DNA of 64,000 nt. Origin: Avena insularis. Lineage: Eukaryota > Streptophyta > Magnoliopsida > Poales > Poaceae. The notes below the pieces were generated by a model. It made no database searches and was not told where the DNA came from. It saw only the letters and a program-made list of their open reading frames with translations. The stretch is from positions 381,535,331 to 381,599,330 of the forward strand of contig CM042688.1 in NCBI GenBank assembly GCA_023614405.1, read 5' to 3'. Below are positions 23,124-35,200 of the stretch, piece after piece. Position 1 is the first letter of the stretch; each line of letters begins with the position of its first letter. The position numbers and the translations under genes were made by a program.

Positions 23124-23550
23124 GTGAGCAATATACTCTGTAGTTAATTTTTTAATTTGAGAGCAATTGACTCTGTAGTTATTACACAGTAAATAACTGT
23201 GCATATATTTCACATGAACTGGTATTTTGTGCATATATTTCACAGTAAATATTCTTGGAACAAACAGACAAATATCAGTAAATATTTCACAAGATTAGCA
23301 AGGGCACCAACAGACCACCAAAAGATTAGCAAAGCAAGGGCACCAACAGACCACCAAAAGATTAGCAAGGTACCCAGCATATAGACCTCCGCTTGTGCTC
23401 AAACTAGGTAGCAAGTCTGAACAAACTAGGTAGCAAGTGACTTAAGCTCAACATGTGCCGACTAGCATAATTACAAGAACACCAAAAGATCATGCAGGTT
23501 CACAAGTCTGACCATACTAGCTACTAACTTAGAAGCTCAACTAGAGGTGA
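23124..23550. other. Spacer with short direct repeats
   Basis: Holds paired repeats: tgcatatatttcaca (23,201 and 23,230), gggcaccaacagaccaccaa (23,300 and 23,338) and acaaactaggtagcaagt. No gene is visible. It is probably the 3' flank of the minus-strand gene that ends at 23,551. Confidence 0.4.
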
Positions 23551-24550
23551 TTACATGACTTCCTCAACAATCAACTCCAGACCACCCTTTTTGGGGCCGC
23601 GGCGGAACCAAAACATGAAGATATTGCCGACATGCATATTGGTCGCCACCACCACTTCATTCCATTTGGTTGTCATCTGGGCACCTTTTTCCTTTGATTT
23701 TCTCATGATTACTCTGACTCTAGCTTCCATACTATAATTCTGTATAAAGACCTTCACTTTTGTTGGTAACTTAAGATGCTTCCTGATGCTTGCAAGGGTA
23801 TACTTCCTTGAGAAGTACTGCATATAAGTTATATTGGTCAAGATTAGTCAAATTTGAAAGATTACAGACTGATTCACCAAAGCAAGGTAACAAAACTGTA
23901 CAGCTACCATATTTTCAAAGATTACGGACTTATTCGTATGTAAAAAAGAACATCATAACAGGAAGTACTGCATAGAAGTTAAATTGGTTAAGATTAGTCA
24001 AATTGAAAAGAATGCAAACTGATTCAACAAAACAAGGTAAAAAACTGTATAGCTACCATAACATGGATTACTGAGTTATTAATATGTAAGAAAGCACATC
24101 ATAACATGGATTACAAATTTTTTTACCATTTTTTCCTTTGGTACCATCGGTGTGTGCTTTCGTGATAGTGCATATATTAACAGGTATAGTTGGACTCTTC
24201 CTAGCAACTTCCTTTAGATAGCTCACTTGTGCATAACTGAGAGCCACATGGTTTCCGTACACGCAGAACTTGTCATAGGAGCAACAACCCGATTTATTTG
24301 GACCTACATGTACCACCATGAAAATAAGCTACAGGAAAAAAAGGAAAACAGGAAGCTTGTGATGGGCAGCATGGTAAAACATGATTTACATATTACCTCG
24401 GGTCGCCACAACGCGATTAGCTATAGCTTCCCTGGCAGCTGCTTTCCTGGCACGCCGCCTAGCAGCAACGCGCTTCCTAGAGGCAGCTTCCATCGCAAGG
24501 ACAACTTCATCATCCGAACTGATATAGATGAGCTCGTCATTCGTGTCCAT
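23551..24550 (-). CDS. B3-domain-like protein gene carried by the CACTA (approximate exons)
   Basis: Exon 1 is 24,550-24,397 (MDTNDELIYISSDDEVVLAM, then an Arg/Ala-rich helix) with a gtaata donor. Exon 2 is 24,303-24,127 (CCSYDKFCVYGNHVALSYAQ, then VARKSPTIPVNICTITK). Exon 3 is 23,817-23,551 (FSRKYTLASIRKHL, then KVKVFIQNYSMEARVRVI, TTKWNEVVVATNMHVGNIFM, ending VEEVM and TAA). The exon 3 order (basic strand, gW/kW-v-N-hVGD-like turn, FxF strand) resembles the C-terminal half of plant B3 DNA-binding domains. Exons 1 and 2 join in phase. The exon 2 to 3 junction is off by one base with the donor I chose, so an exon may be missing or the gene is damaged. No internal stop is seen in these exons. 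The B3 call is a pattern match, not certain; a diverged unknown grass family is the alternative. Confidence 0.4.
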
Positions 24551-24968
24551 GGTCACCTAATCAAGTACAAAACAGTTATCAACTCGTTAAATAGCATCAA
24601 TATTTTATTTTACTACATTTAGCTAACTAGGTGTCCACATAAAGAGAATTCAACCAATATAAAATACTGCCCCTACTGAACATGTATTTTTACTAGATTA
24701 AGAACTTATAACCACTCAAAAGAAGGATATACAAACCTATGAAGAGTATTAATGTATAAGATCACAAACATACTAACAGTCCAGAATTAAACACAAAGCA
24801 CAAGTTTGAATGTTAATGATCAACCTTAATGGAGGTTGCATGAAAAGGGACCATGACTGTCAAGCACTCATTCAGGAAAGTAACTAAGAGTGCTGGAGAT
24901 GCTCCTAATCAAATGCAGCCCCAACTCCAAGCACTCTGAATTAAGCACACAAGGCTCACAAACATATA
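24551..24968. other. 5' flank of the B3-like gene
   Basis: AT-rich DNA between the gene's start codon and the Stowaway MITE, with no open frame of interest. It presumably holds the promoter and leader of the minus-strand gene; no clear core promoter motif stands out. Confidence 0.35.
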
Positions 24969-25136
24969 CTCCCTCTGTTTCAGAATATAAGATGTTTTAG
25001 CTTTGTGAATAGAGTGTATGTAGACTCATCTTAGTGTGTAGATTCATCTATATTTGGAGTGAATCTACATAATAAAAAGGTCTAGATACACTCATTTCAC
25101 AAAGCTAAAACATCTTATATTTTGAAACGGAGGGAG
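24969..25136. mobile_element. Stowaway-type MITE (Tc1/mariner), 168 bp
   Basis: Ends are ctccctctgtttcagaatat and the inverse of attttgaaacggagggag, flanked by the TA dinucleotide on both sides (24,967-24,968 and 25,137-25,138). The inverted repeats extend inwards through taagatgttttagctttgtg, so nearly half of the element can fold on itself. Size, TA target and CTCCCTC terminus fit Stowaway. It is nested inside the CACTA. Confidence 0.93.
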
Positions 25137-26271
25137 TACAAGGCAGTCATGGTCTTTGTACCTAACCAACCATCTGTATGCAACTACATATTTGGCAACC
25201 ATCTGTCAGTTTTTTCATCTATGACTACACAAACATCTGTCAGTTTTTTCATCTATGACTACACAAACATCTCGCTTTTTTCATCTCAGATGCACACAAA
25301 CATGAGTACATGACTCTCCACACAAACATGCATGGGCGGATCTACATGTTCTCACCATGGTGCAAATGCACAAGGGTAGACAATTAGCCTGTGCACCACC
25401 CTACACCATGTAAAATGCACCATGGCTAGTCTAGCTCCGCCCCATGACTCGAGCTAACCCTAATCGATCTGAAAATAATTCAATCGAGAGAGGTTGGACC
25501 CCGACATCCATGCCCCGATGAACCCCATAAATAGATCCAACAGGAATCCAATCGAGAAGGTTGGAGCCTGACATACATGCACCGATTAAACCCCAAAATC
25601 AACAGGACCCAACTAAAGAAAGGGAGATGGGGAGGGAGAGGGGCTTACCTGGGAGGACGGAACCTGCGGAAGAAAGGGAGATAGGGAGGGAGATGGGCTT
25701 ACCCGGGAGGAGGACGGATTCCTGCGGAATAACGGGAGATGGGGAGGGAGGGGAGCCGCAGAGGTGCCTATGCAGGTGAGGGGAGGGAGGGAGGTGGCGG
25801 TGTCTGTGCAGGTGAGGGGAGGGACGGAGGCTTTTTGATGGAGGAGGGAGGGAGGGAGGCAGAGGCGTGGCTTTTCGATGGAGGCGGCGGCAGAGCGGAT
25901 TTTTATCCCTCCTGCACGGCGTTTCATATTTTCGTTTCATTTTTTTGGTTTCATTTTCTAGAAGAAAACTTATTTTTGAAACATTTGCAATATTTATAAT
26001 AGTATATGTATTTGGATTTTTCTAGATACTAGGGTACATAAAATGACACAGCACAAATGTTTCACATCTTTCTGGTAGCCGCTTTACAAAATGAGTTTGT
26101 GCCACTTCACAAGGTAGCCGCTTCACACAAAAATACATTTCATGATGCTTATTAGAAAATGATAAATGATAGCCATATAATAAAGTTGGAAATTGCATCT
26201 ATGTAACTCCCACGACACTTGTACATGTATGATAGAGCCACACACAAGTTTCCTTCACAGTTCGGCGCATC
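25137..26271. other. Internal CACTA spacer with purine-rich tract
   Basis: 25,180-25,280 contains three copies of acatctgtcagttttttcat. 25,610-25,870 is a strongly purine-biased plus strand made of gggagatggggagggag variants (C/T-rich on the minus strand, like a plant 5' leader). 26,020-26,110 resembles 38,440-38,540 beyond the other side of the 355-bp array (atactagggyacataaaatga, gtgccacttc). No gene called. Confidence 0.5.
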
Positions 26272-29200
26272 GGAGCGCTTCAGAGCATCGGAATACCTCT
26301 AAACCTTGCAATGGACCCTAACTAGTATGTGAATTAAAGTGTGGTGGAATGCTGAAATGTGCAAAACCTGGTTTCCAAGTGTGACCCCCTTCGCAGACAT
26401 GCGTTGTCACCTAAAAACGAAGGTGTTCTAGAATTTAATTATTATTAGGGGGAACTCCCCGTTTCGGTGAAACCGGGTTGGATCTTGTCACAACTTGTGC
26501 CCAAACATGGTTTGTAATTATCCTATTACCCAACCAAACACAAACCAAGAGAAAAATCCACCGGGCTATGCCTGTCAGAAGAACATCTAGGGGGGTAGAC
26601 GATCCGGGGTCCACGGATCAGGGTTTCGTTGGAAGAACCGCTTCAGAGCATCAAAATACCTCCAAACCTTGCAATGGACCCTAGAACGTGTATTAAAGTG
26701 TGGTGGAATGCTGAAATGTGCAAAACATGGTTCCCAAGTGTGACCCCCTTCGCAGTCATGCGATGTCACCTAAAAACGAAGGTGTTCTAGAATTTAATTA
26801 TTATTATGGGGGAACTCCTCGTTTCGGTGAAACCGGGTTGGATCTTGTCACAACTTGTGCCCAAACATGGTTTGGAATTATCCTATGACCCAACCAAGCA
26901 CAAACCAAGAGAAAATTCCACCAGGCTACCCCTGTCAAAAGAACATCTAGGGGGTAGATGATTCGGGGCCCACAGATCTGGGTTTCGTAGGATGAAGCGC
27001 TCCAGTGCATCGGAATACCTCCAAACCTTGAAATGGAACCTAGCATGTGTATTAAAGTGTGGTGGAATGCTAAAATGTGTAAAACATGGTTCCCAAGTGT
27101 AACGCCCTTCGCAGACACGTGCTGTCACCTAAAAACGAAGGTGTTCAGGAATTTAATTTATTATTAGGGGGAACTCCCCATTTCGGTGAAACCGGGTTGG
27201 ATATTCTCACAACTTGTGCCCAAACATGTTTTGGAATTATCCTCTGACCCAACCAAGCACAAACCAAGAGAAAAATCCATCGGGCAACCCCTATCAGAAA
27301 AACATCTAGGGGGTAGATGATCCGGGGCCCACAGATCAGGGTTTCGTAGGATGAAGCGCTTCAGAGCATCGGAATACGTCCAAACCTTGCAATGGACCCT
27401 AGAGTGTGTATTAGAGTGTGGTGGAATGCTGAAATGTCAAAAACCTGGTACCCAAGTGTCACCCCCTTCTCGCAGACATCCGCTATCACCTAAAAATGAA
27501 GATCCTGGAATTTAATTATTAGGGGGAACTCCCCGTTTCGATGAAACCGGGTTGTATATTCTCACAACTTGGGCCCTAACAAGGTTTGGAATTATCCTAT
27601 GACCCAACCAAGCACAAACCAAGAGAAAAATCCACAGGGCTACCCCTGTCAGAAGAACATCTAGGGGGTAGACAATCCGGGGCCCATAGATCAGGGTTTC
27701 GTAGCATGAAGCGCTTCAGAGCATCGGAATACCTCCAAACCTTTAAATTGACCCTATCATGTGTATTAAAGTGCGGTGGAATGATAAAATGTGCAAAACA
27801 TGGTTCCCAAGTGTAACCCCCTTCGCAGTAAGCGCTGTGACCTAAAAATGAAGGTTCTAGAATTTAATTATTATTAGGGCAAACTCCCCGTTTCGGTGAA
27901 ACCGGGTTGGATCTTGTCACAACTTGTGGCCAAAAATGGTTTGAAATTATAATATGACCCAACCAAGAACAAAACAAGAGAAAAATCCACCGGGCTACCC
28001 CTGTCAGAAGAACATCTAGTGGGTAGACGATCCGGGGCCCATAGATCAGAGTTTCGTAGGATGAAGCGCTTCAGAGCATCGGAATACCTCCAAACCTTGA
28101 AATGGACACTAGTATGTGTATTTAAGTGTGGTGCAATTCTAAAATGTGCAAAACATGGTTCCCAAGTGTAACTCCCTTCGGAGTCAGGCGCTGTCACCTA
28201 AAAACAAAGGTTCTGGAATTTAATTATTATTAGGGGAACTCCCCGTTTCGGTGAAACCGGGTTGGATCTGTTCACAACTTGTGCCCAAACATGGTTTGGA
28301 ATTATACTATGACCCAACCAAGCACAAACCAATAGAAAAGTCCACCGGGCTACCCCTGTCACAAGAACATCTAGGGGGTAGCCGATCCGGGCCCATAGAT
28401 CAGGGTTTCGTAGGAATAATCGCTTCGGGGCATCAGAATATCTACAAACCTTGCAATGGACTGTAGCATGTGTATTAAAGTGTGGTGGATTGGTAAAATG
28501 TGCAAAACATGGTTCCCAAGTGTCACCCCCTTCGCAGACATGTGACGTCATCTAAAAACGAAGGTTCTGGAATTTAAGTATTATTAGGGGGGACTCCCCG
28601 TTTCGGTAAAACCGGGTTGGATCTTGTGACAACTTGTTCCCAAACATGGTTTGGAATTATCCTATGACCCAACCAAGCACAAACCAAGAGAAAAATCCAC
28701 CGGGCTACCCCTGTCAAAAGAACATCTAGGGGGGTAGACGATCCGGGGTCCACGGATCAGGGTTTCGTAAAAAGAAGCGCTTCGGAGCATCGGAATACCT
28801 CCAAACCTTGCAATGGACCCTAGCATGTGTATTAAAGTGTTGTGGAATGCTGAAATGTGAAAAACATGCTTCCCTAGTGTTACCCCCTTCGCAGTCATGC
28901 GATGTCACCTAAAATTTAAGGTGTTCTAGAATTTAATTATTATTATGGGGGAACTCCCCGTTTCGGTGAAACCGGGTTGGATCTTGTCACAACTTGTGAC
29001 CAAACATGGTTTGGAATTATCCTATGACCCAACCAAGAAAAACCAAGAGAAAACTCCACCGGGCTGCCCCTGTCAGAAGAACATCTAGGGGGTAGACGAT
29101 CCGTGGCCCACAGATCAGGGTTTTGTAGGATGAAGTGCTTCAGAGCATCAGAATACCTCCAAACCTTGCAATGGACCCTAGAATGTGTATTAAAGTGTGG

Positions 29201-32200
29201 TGGAATGCTAAAATGTACAAAACATGGTTCCCATGTGTAACCCCCTTCGCAGACACGCGCTGTCACCTAAAAACGAAGGTGTTCTGGAATTTAATTATTA
29301 TTAGGGGGAAGTCCCTGTTTCGGTGAAACCGGGTTGGATCTTGTGACAACTTGTGCCCAAAAATGGTTTGTAATTATCCTATGACCCAACCAAGCACAAA
29401 CCAATAGAAAAGCCCACTAGGCTACCCCTGTCAGAAGAACATCTAGGTGGTTAGATGATCCGGGCCTACAGATCAGGGTTTCGTAGGAATAATCGCTGTG
29501 GGGCATCGGAATGTCTCCAAACTTTGCAATGGACTCTAGAATGTGAATTAAAGTGGGGTTGAATGCTAAAATATTCAAAACATGGTTCCCAAGTATCACC
29601 CCCTTCGCAGACATGCGATGTCACCTAAAAACGAAGGTTCTGGAATTTAATTATTATTAGGGGGAACTCCCCGTTTCGGTGAAAACTGGTTAGATCTTTT
29701 CACAACTTGTGTCCAAACATGGTTTGGAATTATCCTATGACCCAACCAAGCACAAACCAAGATAAAAATCCACCGGGCTACCCCTGTCAAAAGAACATCT
29801 AGGGGTAGATGATCCGAGGGCCCACAGATCAGGATTTCGTAGGATGAAGCGCTTCAGAGCATCAGAATACCTCTAAACCTTTCAATGGACCCTAGCATGT
29901 GTATTAAAGTGTGGTGGAATTCTAAAATGTGCAAAACATGGTTCCCAAGTGTAACCCCTTCATGATCGGCCATCGAAAAACAAAGGTTCTGGAATTCAAT
30001 TATTATTAGGGGGAACTCCCCGTTTCGGTGAAACCGGGTTGGATCTTGTCACAACTTGTGCCCAAACATGGTTTGGATTTATCCTATGACCCAACCAAGC
30101 ACAAACCGAGAGAAAAATCCACCAGGCTACCCCTGTCAGAAGAACATCTAGGGGTAGACGATCCAGGGCCCACAAATCAGGGTTTCGTTGGATGAAGCGC
30201 TTCAGAGCATCGGAATACCTCCAAACCTTGCAATGGACCCTAGCATGTGTATTAAAGTGTGGTGGAATGCTAAAATGTGCAAAACCTGGTACCCAAGTGT
30301 AACCCCCTTCGTAGACATGCGCTGTCACCTAAAAACGAAGGTTCTGGAATTTAATTATTATTAGGGGGGACTCTCTGTTTCGGTGAAACCGGGTTGGATC
30401 TTGTCACAACTTGTGCCCAAACATGGTTTGGAATTATCCTATGACCCAACCAAGCACAAACCAAGAGAAAAATCCACCGGCTACCCCGCCGGAAGAACAT
30501 TTAGGGGTAGATCATCCGGCCCATGATCGTGGTTTTGTAGGATGAAGCGCTTTAGAGCATCAGAATACCTCCAAACCTTGCAATGGACCCTAGAATGTGT
30601 ATTAAAGTTTGGTGGAATGCTAAAATGTACAAAACATAGTTCCCATCTGTAACTCCCTACGCAGACACGCGCTGTCACATAAAAACGAAGGTGTTCTGGA
30701 ATTTAATTATTATTAGGGGAACTCCCCGTTTCGGTGAAACCGGGTTGGATATTGTGACAACTTGTGCCCAAACATGGTTTGTAATTATCCTATGACCCAA
30801 CCAAGCACAAACCAATAGAAAAGCCCACTAGGCTACCCCCGTAAGAAGAACATCTAGGCGGGTAGATGATCCGGGCCTACGGATCAGGGTTTCGTAGGAA
30901 TAATCGCTGCGGGGCATCGGAATATCTCCAAACATTGCAATGGACTCTAGCATGTGAATTAAAGTGTGGTGGAATGCTAAAATGTGCAAAACATGGTTCC
31001 CAAGTATCACCCCCTTCGCAGACATGCGATGTCACCTAAAAACGAAGGTTCTGGAATTCAATTATTATTAGGGGGAACTCCCCGTTTCGGTGAAACCGGG
31101 TTGGATCTTGTCACAACTTGTGCCCAAACATGGTTTTGATTTACCCTATTACCCAACCAAGCACAAACCAAGAGAAAAATCCACCGGGCTACCCCTGTCA
31201 GAAGAACATCTAGGGGTAGACGATCCGGGGGCCCACAGATCAGGATTTCGTAGGATGAAGCGCTTCAGAGCATTAGAATACCTCCAAACCTTGAAATGGA
31301 CCCTAGCATGTGTATTAAAGTGTGGTGGAATTCTAAAATGTGCAAAACATGGTTCCCAAGTGTAACCCCCTTCGCAGTCAGGCGCTGTCACCTAAAAACA
31401 AAGGTTCTGGAATTCAATTATTATTAGGGGAAACTCCCCGTTTTGGTGAAACCGGGTTGGATCTTGTCACAACTTGTGCCCAAACATGGTTTGGAATTAT
31501 CCTATGACCCAACCAAGCACAAACCAGGAGAAAAATCCACCAGGCCAGCCCTGTCAGAAAAACATCTAGGGGTAGACGATCCAGGGCCCACAGATCAGGG
31601 TTTCGTAGGATGAAGTGCTTCAGAGCATCGGAATACCTCCAAACCTTGCAATGGACCCTAGAATGTGTATTAAAGTGTGGTGGAATGCTAAAATGTGCAA
31701 AACCTGGTACCCAAGTGTAACCCCCTTCGTAGACATGCGCTGTCACCTAAAAACGAAGGTTCTGGAATTTAATTATTATTAGGGGGGACTCTGCGTTTCG
31801 GTGAAACCGGGTTGGATCTTGTCACAAATTGTGCCCAAACATGGTTTGGAATTATACTATGACCCAACCAAGCACAAACCAATAAAAAAGTCCACCGGGC
31901 TACCCCTGTCAGAAGAACATCTAGGGGGTAGACGATCGGGGCCCATAGATCAGGGTTTCGTAGGAATAATCGCTTCGGGGCATCAGAATATCTCCAAACC
32001 TTGCAATGGACCCTAGAATGTGTATTAAAGTGTGGTGGCATTCTAAAATGTGCAAAACATGGTTCCCAAGTGTAACCCCCTTTCCAGACACGCGCTGTCA
32101 CCTAAAAACGAAGGTTCTGGAATTTAATTATTATTAGGGGGGACTCTCCGTTTCGGTGAAACCGGGTTGGATCTTGTCACAACTTGTGCCCAAACATGGT

Positions 32201-35200
32201 TTGGAATTATCCTATGACCCAACCAAGCACAAACCAAGAGAAAAATCCACCGGGCTACCCCTGTCAGAAGAACATTTAGGGGGTAGACGATCCGGGGCCC
32301 ACAGATCAGGGTTTTGTAGGATGAAGCGCTTTAGAGCATCAGAATACCTCCAAACCTTGCAATGGACCCTAGAATGTGTATTAAAGTTTGGTGGAATGCT
32401 AAAATGTACAAAACATAGTTCCCATCTGTAACTCCCTACGCAGACACGCGCTGTCACATAAAAACGAAGGTGTTCTGGAATTTAATTATTATTAGGGGAA
32501 CTCCCCGTTTCGGTGAAACCGGGTTGGATATTGTGACAACTTGTGCCCAAACATGGTTTGTAATTATCCTATGACCCAACCAAGCACAAACCAATAGAAA
32601 AGCCCACTAGGCTACCCCCGTAAGAAGAACATCTAGGCGGGTAGATGATCCGGGCCTACGGATCAGGGTTTCGTAGGAATAATCGCTGCGAGGCATCGGA
32701 ATATCTCCAAACCTTGCAATTGACTCTAGCATGTGAATTAAAGTGTGGTGGAATGCTAAAATGTGAAAAACATGGTTCCTAAGTGTTACCCACTTCGTAG
32801 ACATGCGATGTCACCTAAAAACGAAGGTTCTGGAATTTAATTATTATTAGGGGGAACTCCCCGTTTCGGTGAAACCTGGTTAGATCTTTTCACAACTTGT
32901 GTCCAAACATGGTTTGGAATTATCCTATTACCCAACCAAGCACAAACCAAGAGAAAAATCCACCGGGCTACCCCTGTCAGAAGAACATCTAGGGGGTAGA
33001 CGATCCGGGGGCCCACAGATCGGGATTTCATAGGATGAAGTGCTTCAGAGCTTCAGAATACCTCCAAACCTTGCAATGGACCCTAGCATGTGTATTAAAG
33101 TGTGGTGGAATTCTAAAATGTGCAAAACATGGTTCCCAAGTGTAACCTCCTTCGCAGCCAGGCGCTGTCACCTAAAAACAAAGGTTCTGGAATTCAATTA
33201 TTATTAGGGGGAACTCCCCGTTTCGGTGAAACCGGGTTGGATCTTGTCACAACTTGTGCCCAAACATGGTTTGGAATTATCCTATGACCCAACCAAGCAC
33301 AAACCAAGAGAAAAATCCACCAGGCTACCCCTGTTAGAAGAACATCTAGGGGTAGACGATCCAGGACCCACAGATCAGGGTTTCGTAGGATGAAGCGCTT
33401 TAGAGCATCGGAATACCTACAAACCTTGCAATGGACCCTAGCATGTGTATTAAAGTGTGGTGGAATGCTAAAATGTGCAAAACATGGTACCCAAGTGTAA
33501 CCCCCTTCGTAGACATGCGTTGTCACCTAAAAACGAAGGTTCTGGAATTTAATTATTATTAGGGGGAACTCTCCGTTTCGGTGAAACCGGGTTGGATCTT
33601 GTCACAACTTGTGCCCAAACATGGTTTGGAATTATCCTATGACCCAACCAAGCACAAACCAATAAAAAGTCCACCGCGCTACCCCTGTCAGACGAAGGGG
33701 TAGACGATCCGAGCCCATAGATCATGGTTTCGTAGGAATAATCGCTTCGGGGCATCAGAATATCTCCAAACCTTTCAATGGATCCTAGCATGTGTATTAA
33801 AGTGTGGTGTAATGCTAAAATGTGCAAAACATGGTTCCCAAGTGTAACCCCCTTTCCAGACATGCGCTGTCACCTAAAAACGTAGGTTCTAGAATTCAAT
33901 TATTATTAAGGGGAACTCCCCGTTTTGGTGAAACCGGGTTGGATCTTGTCACAACTTGTGCCCAAACAGGGTTTGGATTTATCCTATGACCCAACCAAGT
34001 ACAAACCAAGAGAAAAATCCACCGGGCTACCCCTGTCAGAAGAACATCTAGGGGTAGACGATCCGAGGCCAACAGATTAGGGTTTCGTAGGATGAAGCTC
34101 TTCAGAGCATCGGAATACCTACAAACCTTGCAATGGACCCTAGAATGTGTATTAAAGTTTGGTGTAATGCTAAAAATGTTCAAAACATGGTTCCCAAGTG
34201 TAACCCCCTTCGCAGTCAGGCGCTGTCCCCTAAAAACGAAGGTTATAGAATTTAATTATTATTAGGGGGAACTCCCCGTTTCGGTGAAACTGGGTTGGAT
34301 CTTGTCACAACTTGTGACCAAACATGTTTTGGATTTATCCTATGACCCAACCAAGGACAAACCAATAGAAAAGTGCACTGGGCTACCCCCGTCAGAAGAA
34401 CATCTAGGGGGTAGATGATCCGGGCCTACAGATCAGAGTTTCATAGGAATAATCGCTTCGAGGCATCGGAATATGTCCAAACCTTGCAATGGACTCTAGC
34501 ATGTGTATTAAAGTATGGTGGAATGATAAAATTTTCAAAACATGGTTCCCAAGTGTAACCCCCTTCGTAGTCAGGCATTGTCACCTAAACACGAAGGTTC
34601 TGGAATTTAATTATTATTAGGGGGAACTCCCCGTTTCGGTGAAACCGGGTTGGATCTTGTCACAACTTGTGCCCAAACATGGTTTGTAATTATCCTATGA
34701 CACAACCAAACCAAGATAAAAATCTACCGGGCAACCCCTGTCAGAAGAACATCTAGGGGGTAGATGATCCGGGGCCCATAGATCTGGGTTTCATAGGATG
34801 AAGCGCTTTAGTGCATCAAAATATCTCCAAACCTTGCAATGGACCCTAGCATGTGTATTAAAGTGTGGTGTAATGCTAAAATGTGCAAAAGATGGTTCCC
34901 AAGTTTAACCCCCTTCGTAGACATGTGCTGTCACCTAAAAACGAGAAGGTGTTCAGGAATTTAATTTATTATTAGGGGAACTCCCCGTTTCTGTGAAACC
35001 GGGTTGGATCTTGTCACAACTTGTGCCAAAACATGGTTTGGAATTATAATATGACCAAACCAATCACAAAGAAAGAGAAAAATCCATCGGGCTACCCCTG
35101 TCAGAAGAACATCTAGGGGGTAGACGATCCGGGGCCCACAGATCAGGGTTTCGTAGGATGAAGCGCTTCAGAGCATCGGAATATGTCCAAACCTTGCAAT

